A stretch of 64,000 nt of DNA, taken from contig CATKZP010000002.1 of NCBI GenBank assembly GCA_949841355.1, positions 124,001 through 188,000 of the forward strand, given 5' to 3'. Of this stretch, positions 40,801 to 46,573 are shown piece after piece. Below the pieces are notes generated by a model. It saw only the letters and a list, made by a program, of their open reading frames with translations, was not told where the DNA came from and made no database searches. Positions within the stretch are counted from its first letter, which is position 1, and the number at the start of each line of letters is the position of its first letter. The position numbers and the translations under genes were made by a program. Source of the DNA: an uncultured Oscillospiraceae bacterium (GTDB lineage: Bacteria > Bacillota > Clostridia > Oscillospirales > Oscillospiraceae).

Positions 40801-42177
40801 CAGGTCCAGCGTGCCGTAGTTGTTTCCGCCGTCCCGCTGACGCGCGCCGTTCCAGGCGCTGATGGTCAGATTGCTGTTGCCCACGATGCCGCCGAAGGTA
40901 CTGTTGCTGGCGGACATGCGCAGGGTGGTGGGGGCCTTAGCCGCCAGGGTCACATTGCCGGTAATCTGCACGCCGGAGCCCGCGATGGACACGGTGCCCT
41001 TGTCCACCTTGACGGCGGCGCCGTCGGCGTCGGTGATGCTCACATTGCCGTTGACCTCGGCGGTGATCGTGCCGAACTGGGTGCCCGTGCCAGTGACGGT
41101 GACGTTCAGGACCTTGTCGTTATTGGCGACTTGGCCCTGGGTCACGCCGGCCACAGTGCCGCCGGTGATCCGCACCTGGGCATAGCTGCCGTTCACGGTG
41201 CGCGGGGTCACGGTGATCAGATCAGTGGTGGACGCGCCGCCCACCTGAATGGTGCCGCCGTCGCTGGTGAAGCCGATGGCGCCGCCCACAGTGGAATCCT
41301 GCAGGGTAACGCCGCCGCCGTTGCTGTTGGCGATGGTAATGGCGCCGGTGGTGGTGCGGGTGGCGTTAATGGTCTGGGCGCCCCAGGAGTTGGGGGTGGC
41401 GCCGCCCACGGTGGTGATGGTCGCGCCGTCCATGGTGATCGCGCCCACGGTGCAGTCGGTCAGGCGCAGGGTGTTGGCCCGGCCGGTCAGGTTGATGGAA
41501 TCAATGTTCACATTCTCAGCGGTGATGTTCAGGCCGCTGTTGGTGCCGCCAGTGACCTGGGTGCTGCGATCAACCGAGATCGCGCCCACATGGCCCTGGT
41601 TCATGACACCGGCGGGAGTATCCTGGAACTTGCCGGTGACGTTGAGGGAGGTCAGGGTAGTGGGAATGGTGAGGCTGGCGGTATCGTTGGCGATGGCCAG
41701 CGTCAGGCTGGTGTCCTTGTAAGCGGACAGGTTGATGGCCGCAGTGCCCAGCGCGGTGAACGCGCCGCGCACCTTCTCACCGCCGCCGGTCACAGCGGTG
41801 CTGTAGTCCTCAACGCTGGCGTACCACTGGCCGCTGCCGCTGGTGCCGGCGACGATGCCGGTGTTAACGGCAACGTACTGGGGGGCCTTGGCGTCAGTGC
41901 CCTTGTTCTTCTGCCAGTACCAAGTGCCGTACACCTGGCCGGTGAGGGGATTGCTGGCGTTGCAGCGGGTCACGGTGACCGTGCTGGTCACTTTGCCGTT
42001 TGCGTCCTTCACATAATAATCCTTTTGCTCGGGATTTGTGTCAGACACTTGATACTTTTGCCCCTCGGGCGATGTGGGGGTGCTGTCAGTCGTCCAGTCC
42101 ACCGCGAACGCGGTGGCGGGCAGTAATGCCAGCACCATCACGAGCGCGAGCAGGGCTGACAAAATCCGTTTCTTCAT
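37825..42177 (-). CDS. Large SLH-domain surface protein, probable S-layer protein
   Basis: About 1450 residues from MKKRILSALLALVMVLALLPATAFA (signal peptide, cleavage near 26), with AGGAGG before the ATG; the extra 53 codons in the ORF track are not used. The mature protein is rich in Thr, Val, Asn and Gly. Residues to about 550 look like a right-handed beta-helix, with short repeated strands (INATRTTTGAITIANSNGGGVTLQDSTVGGAIGF). Two copies of an InlB-type repeat (VGQTVTITATPKAGF, QGSTVTVYTTPKTGY) precede three C-terminal SLH domains (LPFLDVAATEYYLPYVKFVYNHG, FKDVPANEYYAYPVAWAA, FTDRGYVDNYALTPMQWA) that bind the secondary wall polymer. Large size, strong signals and a long leader fit an abundant surface-layer protein. 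Its role as the main S-layer subunit is inference. Confidence 0.88.
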   Translation of the reverse strand: MKKRILSALLALVMVLALLPATAFAVDWTTDSTPTSPEGQKYQVSDTNPEQKDYYVKDANGKVTSTVTVTRCNASNPLTGQVYGTWYWQKNKGTDAKAPQYVAVNTGIVAGTSGSGQWYASVEDYSTAVTGGGEKVRGAFTALGTAAINLSAYKDTSLTLAIANDTASLTIPTTLTSLNVTGKFQDTPAGVMNQGHVGAISVDRSTQVTGGTNSGLNITAENVNIDSINLTGRANTLRLTDCTVGAITMDGATITTVGGATPNSWGAQTINATRTTTGAITIANSNGGGVTLQDSTVGGAIGFTSDGGTIQVGGASTTDLITVTPRTVNGSYAQVRITGGTVAGVTQGQVANNDKVLNVTVTGTGTQFGTITAEVNGNVSITDADGAAVKVDKGTVSIAGSGVQITGNVTLAAKAPTTLRMSASNSTFGGIVGNSNLTISAWNGARQRDGGNNYGTLDLSTYDGGKITGGTFAKTNATAFGNATAKAWLDVKNLQFFVDNGANYDLYTKTELARAISDIGTAQAIQPNKIVVLGQAGGHNLVLKNGQNELAKIVYSATTPLILPDKINGMVISQWFAVDNHNIILPAGKEEGVPALAGDLTLNCTTTSAAVNKITKATVAVANTPGDIVNNQNVTVTLNGNNIHVSGAVTSAAGGIATIKVDLDTDVVDDQGEYITLEGVVIDYYVDSKRVAFNAIQPKTVNHVGIIVQNGQLVLNNGTGERYTVTASLTEPASRLGIVTEANVGQGIVVTFGGKLSSWSAKQKEELTDKLAGTGTSFLYGNNQAMQQAINAAQATITANNTVTGWITNAKNTIWRQGFKSPDTTQNIHYGYVDKMAPHTGAYNSASADGAAIEAAFSNAYIVPYLVVNVTDYDPAGGMTVTLTPYYRVDVSAGTYDSDMAYTVQQGRALTLTGGMTNEPVKVKFNLGAAFETQFMHQDGKYVYAGTQANGWKITHLGANGTLGTMVINGKDGLVTIEDTAVTGGPAAIDNRAPALTALACKYDTLQAAIDDTVRGATIQTSGGVTGITAETMDTVKIDGQYTGSCAVNMTGMSRKVYLVAEGQQDVTTNGKDVSLQTAGGHRYVMELKQDAVAAGSVAIAVNGAENGTAVASATIAKVGQTVTITATPKAGFSTLGMTAVGNGNVTVPVTGSGNSWSFKVPENVTSITVTPRFGVAGQATVSVNNNTNGSAIVAGNANTVAQGSTVTVYTTPKTGYRATGVSVRFSNGTTVNATNTGTNTWSFSVPANVTTVSITPSFSVDTGLPFLDVAATEYYLPYVKFVYNHGMMKGDGNDYTFNGNGRITRGQIVTILYRLQGSPVVALNTSFKDVPANEYYAYPVAWAAASGVVNGRNTTTFDPNAAITRQELAAILYRYNNFRGLSSGNLSNLSQFTDRGYVDNYALTPMQWAVGNGIITGTNPNTLSPNGTATRYQAATMLTRYCQTFLKMV

Positions 42178-42351
42178 GTACGTATTCCTCCTGTTCTGGT
42201 TTAGGTCTCTTTCTGGGGAGTGCTGTTTCGGTCCGCCGGTCCAGCCGGCTGAAAATAGATTCCCCCGCACGGGGGGCGTGGCCGGGCATTCGGCCCTCCT
42301 TCCATCGGAATGATTGGCTGACGCCTCCGACGCCACAGTTATACGGCTACT

Positions 42352-42379
42352 ATTATACTATATCGGCAAAAATTTGCAA
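42352..42379 (-). promoter_or_regulatory. Sigma-A promoter of the SLH protein gene, with a long leader
   Basis: On the minus strand TTGCAA (42379-42374), 16-base spacer, TATAAT (42357-42352). Start near 42345 would leave a leader of about 165 bases before the ATG. The leader includes GC-rich self-pairing stretches (CCCCCGCACGGGGGG region near 42265), as seen for long-lived S-layer messages. Confidence 0.7.
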
Positions 42380-42447
42380 GGGATTAGCAAAACTTTTTAG
42401 AAAAATTCATGGGCGAATTTCCACGCCCTTCCAGCGAGGCGCGGGCC

Positions 42448-42476
42448 TTGCAATCCCATGTCCGCCATGGTATAAT
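42448..42476 (+). promoter_or_regulatory. Promoter of the candidate toxin message
   Basis: TTGCAA (42448-42453), 17-base spacer, TATAAT (42471-42476) with an extended TGG before it. The predicted start, near 42483, falls at the edge of the left inverted-repeat arm. Confidence 0.85.
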
Positions 42477-42484
42477 TGGAATAA

Positions 42485-42522
42485 GGTGCCGTTACATAAT
42501 AGGCGGTCAGCAGCCTTTCCCC
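42485..42522 (+). repeat. Left inverted-repeat arm of the candidate toxin-antitoxin cassette
   Basis: Blocks GGTGCCGTTAC, GGCGGTCAGC and CTTTCCCC, separated by ATAATA and AGC. The right arm at 42691-42719 holds the same blocks in reverse complement without the two insertions. With the two -10 regions (ATGGTATAAT on each strand) the symmetry extends outward to about 42465 and 42743. Confidence 0.9.
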
Positions 42523-42535
42523 GCAAGGGGGGAGG
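42514..42535 (+). promoter_or_regulatory. Hairpin hiding the Shine-Dalgarno of the 31-residue peptide
   Basis: CCTTTCCCC and GGGGGGAGG can pair as a nine-base stem (two G-T pairs) closed by a GCAA tetraloop, a stable GNRA loop. The GGAGG at 42531-42535 is the ribosome site for the ATG at 42544, so translation should be shut off unless the stem is opened. Confidence 0.75.
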
Positions 42536-42543
42536 TGACGCGG

Positions 42544-42639
42544 ATGGGTGGAAGTCGCAGGGCGAAGGTCCTGCGGGTCCTGTTTTGGTTCATCATCGTG
42601 CTTTTTCTGATGATCATAAACGCCCAACATGCTTGTTGA
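42544..42639 (+). CDS. 31-residue hydrophobic peptide, candidate type I toxin
   Basis: MGGSRRAKVLRVLFWFIIVL begins the peptide, which ends FLMIINAQHAC. Four basic residues at the start are followed by a single membrane helix of about 16 residues (VLFWFIIVLFLMIINA). GGGGGGAGG lies eight bases ahead of the ATG, and the promoter start lies about 60 bases upstream. The ORF track hides it inside a longer frame. The stop codon is inside the central hairpin. Size, single basic-hydrophobic helix, hidden ribosome site and an opposing promoter match type I toxins such as Fst, TxpA and the Ldr peptides in plan, though I see no sequence similarity to a particular one. A small membrane regulator is the main alternative. 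Confidence 0.65.
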   Translation: MGGSRRAKVLRVLFWFIIVLFLMIINAQHAC

Positions 42640-42667
42640 CCGCCCGGCTAGCCCCCGAGCGGTCAAC
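42635..42667. other. Central stem-loop shared by both transcripts of the cassette
   Basis: Perfect nine-base stem GTTGACCGC / GCGGTCAAC around a 15-base GC-rich loop. It could fold in either RNA and may be a bidirectional end point as in the par locus of pAD1, but neither side has a good T run. Confidence 0.5.
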
Positions 42668-42690
42668 GTAAAACTTGACATAGCTATTCA

Positions 42691-42719
42691 GGGGAAAAGC
42701 TGACCGCCGTAACGGCACC
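42691..42719 (-). repeat. Right inverted-repeat arm of the candidate toxin-antitoxin cassette
   Basis: GGGGAAAAGCTGACCGCC followed by GTAACGGCACC, the reverse complement of the left arm with one mismatch in 29 paired positions and without its two short insertions. In the full toxin message the two arms can pair, joining 5' and 3' ends. Confidence 0.9.
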
Positions 42720-42731
42720 CCTTGTATGTTC

Positions 42732-42759
42732 ATTATACCATTTCCACTCTATTTGTCAA
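42732..42759 (-). promoter_or_regulatory. Antisense promoter of the cassette
   Basis: On the minus strand TTGACA (42759-42754), 16-base spacer, TATAAT (42737-42732) with an extended TGG. It is closer to consensus than the toxin promoter, as expected for an antitoxin RNA, and it points away from thrE. Confidence 0.85.
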
Positions 42760-42786
42760 GCACATCTCAGTTCAGGAGGTCCTTCC

Positions 42787-44010
42787 ATGGACTACGACAC
42801 CCTGCTTTCCGGCTGCTGCGAGGTGGCCCGGGAGCTTCTGCGCCACGGCGCGGAGATTCAGCGCGCGGAGGACACCATGCGCCGCCTTCTGGCGGCCTAC
42901 GGCCTGGAGGGGGAGGTGTTCGCCATCCCCAACTGCGTCTGGGCCAGCGCCCGGGAGCCGGACGGCCGGGTGTGCACGGTGATGCGCCGCGTGCCCCCCT
43001 CCACCTTAAATATTGAGGGTATTGAACGCTTCAACGATCTGTCCCGGCGTCTGTGCGCCGCCCCGCCGGACGATCCCGGCGAGCTGCTGCTCCAGTGCCG
43101 CCGGGAGGCGGCGCAGCTGCGGCGCTATCCCATGCGCCTGCGGGTGGCGGGGTATTTTGTGGGGGCGTTTTTCTTTGCGCTGTTTTTCGGCGGCGGCCTG
43201 CCGGAGGCCGGAGCGGCGGGGCTGGCGGGGCTGGCCTGCGGCGCGTGCCTGGCCTATTTGGAGCAGGCGGGGGCCAACGCCTTTCTCTCCACCCTGGCGT
43301 CGGCCTTTGTGCTGGGCGGGTCGTCCTGCGCCCTGCTGGCCCTGGGCGCGCCCATCAGCCTGGAGGTCACTCTGGCCGGGGGCATCATGGTGCTGGTGCC
43401 CGGGCTGGTGTTCACCAACTTCATGAGCAATCTGCTCACCGGGGACATGGTTTCCGGGCTGGCCACCTGCGCCCGGGCGCTGCTGTCGGCGGCGGCCATT
43501 GCCCTGGGGGCGGGAGCCGCCATGGCGCTGTTTCAGGGGCTGTGGCCCGTCCAGGCCGGGGGAAGCACCACGGCCTATCCGCCCCTTGTGTCCTGCGCGC
43601 TGGCCTACGTGGCCTGCCTGGGCTTCTGCCTGCCCACCAACGCCCAGGGAGTGGGGGCGGCGCTGTGCGGGCTGGGGGGCGCGCTGGGCTGGGCGGTGTA
43701 CCTGTTTCTCTTCGGACTGGGGACCAATATCTTCCTGGCCAACCTGCTGGCCGCGGTGGCGGTGTCCGTCTGGTCGGAGGCCATGGCCCGGCGGCGGCGC
43801 TGTCCGGCCACCTCCTATCTGGTCATCGGCATCTTCCCCCTGGTCCCCGGCCTGACCATCTACCAGGCCATGGACTATGGCCTGCGCGGGCATACCGAGC
43901 TGTTTTGGGACACGTTTTTCCGCACCTTCGGCATCGCGGGCTGCCTGGCGCTGGGGCTGCTGCTGGTGTCCGCCTCGCTGGAGCTCCAGCGGCGCAGGCT
44001 GCGGGGATGA
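42787..44010 (+). CDS. Threonine/serine exporter family protein (ThrE, both halves fused)
   Basis: A 407-residue membrane protein. A soluble N-terminal part (ELLRHGAEIQRAEDTMRRLLAAYGLEGEVFAIPN) carries the ThrE signature for the first domain, followed by about ten membrane helices; the second half (VSCALAYVACLGFCLPTN onward, with IGIFPLVPGLTIYQAMDYG) is the YjjB-like ThrE_2 domain. In many Firmicutes these halves are separate genes (YjjP/YjjB), so here they are fused as in Corynebacterium ThrE. Exports threonine, serine or dicarboxylates; substrate uncertain. AGGAGGT lies ahead of the ATG. It is just outside the right end of the toxin-like cassette. Confidence 0.9.
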   Translation: MDYDTLLSGCCEVARELLRHGAEIQRAEDTMRRLLAAYGLEGEVFAIPNCVWASAREPDGRVCTVMRRVPPSTLNIEGIERFNDLSRRLCAAPPDDPGELLLQCRREAAQLRRYPMRLRVAGYFVGAFFFALFFGGGLPEAGAAGLAGLACGACLAYLEQAGANAFLSTLASAFVLGGSSCALLALGAPISLEVTLAGGIMVLVPGLVFTNFMSNLLTGDMVSGLATCARALLSAAAIALGAGAAMALFQGLWPVQAGGSTTAYPPLVSCALAYVACLGFCLPTNAQGVGAALCGLGGALGWAVYLFLFGLGTNIFLANLLAAVAVSVWSEAMARRRRCPATSYLVIGIFPLVPGLTIYQAMDYGLRGHTELFWDTFFRTFGIAGCLALGLLLVSASLELQRRRLRG

Positions 44011-44057
44011 CCCCTGCCCTGTCACAATTTTGACCCCGCTTTGTAACCTTTCCCGTC

Positions 44058-44086
44058 TTGACCTTCCATGGGCGCCGTGTTAACAT
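44058..44086 (+). promoter_or_regulatory. Sigma-A promoter of the SGNH lipoprotein gene
   Basis: TTGACC (44058-44063), 17-base spacer, TAACAT (44081-44086). The -10 lies in a short inverted repeat CCGTGTTA/TAACACGG (44076-44092). Confidence 0.65.
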
Positions 44087-44121
44087 AACACGGAAGTAAA
44101 CACAAAGGAGCCCTGACCGAA

Positions 44122-45024
44122 ATGCACGTCAAAACCCTGTCCCTGCTGCTGTGTATGCTGCTGTTGGTCCCGCTGGCCGCCTGTGGGACCACCTCTGGGC
44201 ACTATGTGCCCAACCCATCCCCGTCCCCCGTCCCCACGGCGGCCTCCTCCGCCCCAGAGACCACACCTGCTCCCACGCCCACGCCGGAGCCGTCCCCAGA
44301 GCCCACGCCGGAACCCAGCGCGGAGCCCACGCCCGTCTGGACGGAATCGGACCTCTATGAATTCGGCGCCCCGCTGGAGGAGAACGAGCCGCTGGAGGAC
44401 GACTCCTTTTTTGACACGGCGGTCTACCTGGGGGACTCCCGCACCGAGGGCTTGCAGCTGTTCAGCGGTCTGAAGCGCGGGGATTTCTACTGGGCCCGGG
44501 GCATGACCGTGTTCAAGGCGGACAGCGAGGACTACCGGGTGTTCGAGGTGGACGCTCAGAAGTACAATCTGATGGAGGTCCTGGCCCTGAAGCAGTACGA
44601 GAGCGTGTATATCATGCTGGGGGTGAACGAGCTGGGCTTCTCCGCCGCAAGCTACCAGGAGGGCCTGGGCCAGCTGCTGGACAAGGTCATCGAGCTCCAG
44701 CCGGACGCGGTGGTGTACCTCCAGCTCATGCCCCCGCTGAATGACGGGCTGTGCCGCCAAAACAAGCTGGCCTCCTACATCAACAACCAAAATCTCAGCC
44801 AGTTCAACGACGCCATCGCCCTGCTGGCCGCAGAGAAAAAGGTGGTGCTGCTCAACACCGCTGAGGCGTACGCCGGGGCGGACGGCCAACTGCCCGCGGA
44901 GCTGGCCAGCGACGGGTGCCACTTCGCCTATTCGGCCTACAGCCGCTGGGCCGACTACCTGCGCTGCCACGTCATCGACCGGGAGCGGTACTTCCTCAGC
45001 CGGGCCCATGCGCTGGAGCAGTAA
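44122..45024 (+). CDS. SGNH/GDSL-type hydrolase lipoprotein
   Basis: A 300-residue lipoprotein (lipobox LVPLAAC, Cys at about residue 21). A Pro/Thr/Ser/Glu linker of about 55 residues (PTPEPSPEPTPEPSAEPTP) spaces the enzyme from the membrane. The catalytic part has the nucleophile block YLGDSRTEGLQLFSG, an Asn/Gly block in YIMLGVNELGF, and the Asp/His block SDGCHFAYSAYSRWADYL, all in SGNH order. Such outer-face esterases often remove or transfer acetyl groups on wall polymers or glycans; here the substrate is unknown. Single-gene unit with its own promoter and terminator. Confidence 0.85.
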   Translation: MHVKTLSLLLCMLLLVPLAACGTTSGHYVPNPSPSPVPTAASSAPETTPAPTPTPEPSPEPTPEPSAEPTPVWTESDLYEFGAPLEENEPLEDDSFFDTAVYLGDSRTEGLQLFSGLKRGDFYWARGMTVFKADSEDYRVFEVDAQKYNLMEVLALKQYESVYIMLGVNELGFSAASYQEGLGQLLDKVIELQPDAVVYLQLMPPLNDGLCRQNKLASYINNQNLSQFNDAIALLAAEKKVVLLNTAEAYAGADGQLPAELASDGCHFAYSAYSRWADYLRCHVIDRERYFLSRAHALEQ

Positions 45025-45040
45025 TATTGAATAAGGTAGG

Positions 45041-45077
45041 GCGGCCAGCCGGCGCAATCCGGTCGGCCGTCTTTTTT
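45041..45077 (+). terminator. Terminator of the SGNH lipoprotein gene
   Basis: Imperfect stem GCGGCCAGCCGG / CCGGTCGGCCGT followed by CTTTTTT. Confidence 0.8.
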
Positions 45078-45241
45078 AGAAGCTGTACCAATCGTCGAAG
45101 TATTCCGATTCGCGATCCAAAATTGCCGGTGGCAAGGCGAAAAATCGCGGGAATACTTTGTGTATTTCAAGATTTTTCAACGCAGCCAGCGGCAATTTGG
45201 GCCGCTAAGCTGGGTGCTGAGGCGATTGGTACGGCTTCTTA
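45077..45241. repeat. MITE-like 165-base element with terminal inverted repeats
   Basis: Ends TAGAAGCTGTACCAATCG and CGATTGGTACGGCTTCTTA are near-perfect inverted repeats (one substitution and one extra base). The inside is AT-richer than the surroundings, contains more pairing segments (AAAAATCGCGGGAATA and TATTTCAAGATTTTT) and has no ORF. It lies directly after a terminator, in a gap of 382 bases between genes. From memory, repeats with this GTACCAATCG end occur in related Oscillospiraceae genomes; a search is needed to prove it. Confidence 0.75.
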
Positions 45242-45406
45242 GAAAATTTCCCGGGCCCTGTGATAATCGGGCCGTCTCAATCGTTTTATAAGCGTGGCCA
45301 CAAAGAAGCGCGGAGAGGCGGACAGGACGCTCGGCCGTCTCGCAGCGTGACAGCAGCAAAGCAATGAGCGCGACAACAAAACGGCGGCAAAAGGAAGTGA
45401 CCCGCA
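45242..45406. other. Region upstream of the ECF sigma gene
   Basis: A 165-base gap with a small hairpin (GGGCCCTGTGATAATCGGGCC) and no clear sigma-A promoter. As ECF factors often control themselves, an unknown ECF promoter may lie here or in the repeat. Confidence 0.4.
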
Positions 45407-45904
45407 ATGGACGCAGAAAAACTGGCGGACCTGTTCCGCAAATACGGCGACGACGTGTTCCGGATGGCCTACAGCTATCTGGGGTCCCGCGCCGACGGGG
45501 AAGACGTGTGCCAAAGCGTATTCCTCAAGCTGGCGGAGGGCAAAACCGTCCTCCTGCCGGGACGGGAAAAAAGCTGGCTGCTCACCTGCGCCGCCAACCT
45601 GTGCAAGAGCCAGCTGAGATCTTTCTGGCGGCGGAACGTGGGGGAGCTGGACGAATCCGTTCCCTTCCGTGACCAGTCCGACCGGGATCTGTGGGACGCG
45701 GTGATGGCCCTGCCCCCCAAATACCGGGCGGTGGTCCACCTCTACTACTGGGAGGGCTACGACCAGGGGGAAATCGCGGACGTGCTCCGCATCTCCCGCA
45801 CCGCGGTCCAGACGCGCATGTCACGGGCCCGAGACATGCTGAGAAAGGAGCTGAGCGACGATGAACAACTATTGGCACATGATGGAACAGGTCACACTCA
45901 GTGA
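45407..45904 (+). CDS. ECF-type RNA polymerase sigma factor
   Basis: A 165-residue sigma factor with only regions 2 and 4. Region 2 reads LFRKYGDDVFRMAYSYLGSRADGEDVCQSVFLKL (core binding and -10 recognition) and region 4 reads LWDAVMALPPKYRAVVHLYYWEGYDQGEIADVLRISRTAVQTRMSRARDML (-35 recognition helix-turn-helix). It is of the common Firmicute ECF type that senses envelope or environmental stress through a partner. The last 44 bases overlap the next gene, a membrane protein that is probably that partner. The start has an AAAAGGAAGTG site. Target promoters cannot be named from this window. Confidence 0.92.
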   Translation: MDAEKLADLFRKYGDDVFRMAYSYLGSRADGEDVCQSVFLKLAEGKTVLLPGREKSWLLTCAANLCKSQLRSFWRRNVGELDESVPFRDQSDRDLWDAVMALPPKYRAVVHLYYWEGYDQGEIADVLRISRTAVQTRMSRARDMLRKELSDDEQLLAHDGTGHTQ

Positions 45905-46517
45905 CCAGAAAAAGGAGGAAATCATGGATATGCTGGAAAACAAGGGTGCTCAGAAGGGGCGCAGGCCCTCTGTCAAGGTACTGGTGCTGGCGGCGGCGCT
46001 GGCGGTGGGCTGCGTGCTGTCCATCGCGGCGGGCCTGCCCGCCCAGGTGTACAACTTCATGAGCGGCGGCACGATGGTCAATATGCCCGGAAGCAACCAT
46101 GCGGAATTTACGATGCCCGCGGGCAGTCCCCTCACCTTGGAGAACGGCCGTATCTGGCTCACCGCCAACGGTGAGAAGCTGGATATCACCGACAAGATGG
46201 ACGAGAACACCCCCTATATCCAGGAGCACACAGACCCCGCCACCGGTAACAAAGGCTACTTCGTCGCGGGCGGCACCCCTGAGAGATTCGGCTGGGCCGA
46301 GTTCCCCGTGGTCGACGGCGCTGTTTCGGCGGTCTCGGGCAGCAGCTATGAGGACTGGTGGTACACGATGCCCGACGGTTCCGAGATCATCCTCAGCGAC
46401 CTCCCCATGGAGGAGCAGATGAAGCTGTCGGAGGAGAACGGCGGCGGCCTCACGTTCACCCCCGTCAACCGTCCCTGGTTCCAGGCCGCGCTGGACCAGC
46501 TGGGCCTGGAGGATTGA
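45861..46517 (+). CDS. Single-pass membrane protein, probable anti-sigma partner
   Basis: A 218-residue protein overlapping the sigma gene by 44 bases. It has a short cytoplasmic part (MNNYWHMMEQVTLSDQKKEEIMDMLENKG), one membrane helix (VLVLAAALAVGCVLSIAAGL) and an outer domain of about 160 residues with no motif I recognise (GRIWLTANGEKLDITDKMDENTPYIQEH, PDGSEIILSDLPMEEQ). This layout is that of anti-sigma factors that hold an ECF sigma at the membrane, with the outer part as sensor. The cytoplasmic part lacks the HxxxCxxC zinc motif of ZAS anti-sigmas. The assignment rests on position and topology. Confidence 0.65.
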   Translation: MNNYWHMMEQVTLSDQKKEEIMDMLENKGAQKGRRPSVKVLVLAAALAVGCVLSIAAGLPAQVYNFMSGGTMVNMPGSNHAEFTMPAGSPLTLENGRIWLTANGEKLDITDKMDENTPYIQEHTDPATGNKGYFVAGGTPERFGWAEFPVVDGAVSAVSGSSYEDWWYTMPDGSEIILSDLPMEEQMKLSEENGGGLTFTPVNRPWFQAALDQLGLED

Positions 46518-46538
46518 CGCCGCTCCGCTCAAATGCAG

Positions 46539-46573
46539 CGCCCCGCCCGGATCGTTCCGGGCGGGGCGTTCTT
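46539..46573. terminator. Bidirectional terminator between the sigma operon and ftsH
   Basis: Stem CGCCCCGCCCGGA / TCCGGGCGGGGCG with a TCGT loop, then TTCTTTC. Confidence 0.85.

Larger units (their letters stand above)
42635..42725 (-). ncRNA. Predicted antisense RNA (candidate antitoxin)
   Basis: A strong minus-strand promoter predicts a transcript starting near 42725 and running left across the right arm toward the toxin gene. Its first bases (AAGGGGTGCCGTTACGGCGG) repeat the 5' end of the toxin message and, where the two transcripts overlap, it is fully complementary to the toxin message 3' region. The left end is a guess, placed at the central stem-loop. Confidence 0.55.

Noticed and set aside
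37795-42126. 1443-codon open frame on the plus strand, antisense to the SLH protein gene
   Set aside because: It has no ribosome site, is low-complexity (His/Gly/Ala/Val) and exists only because the minus-strand gene uses GC-rich codons that give no stops in this frame.
42485-42719. Invertible promoter switch
   Set aside because: Inverted repeats of this kind can mark invertible DNA, but here the promoters lie at the outer edges and point inward; the TTGACA between the arms (42675) has no -10 partner. Kept only as an alternative to the toxin-antitoxin reading.
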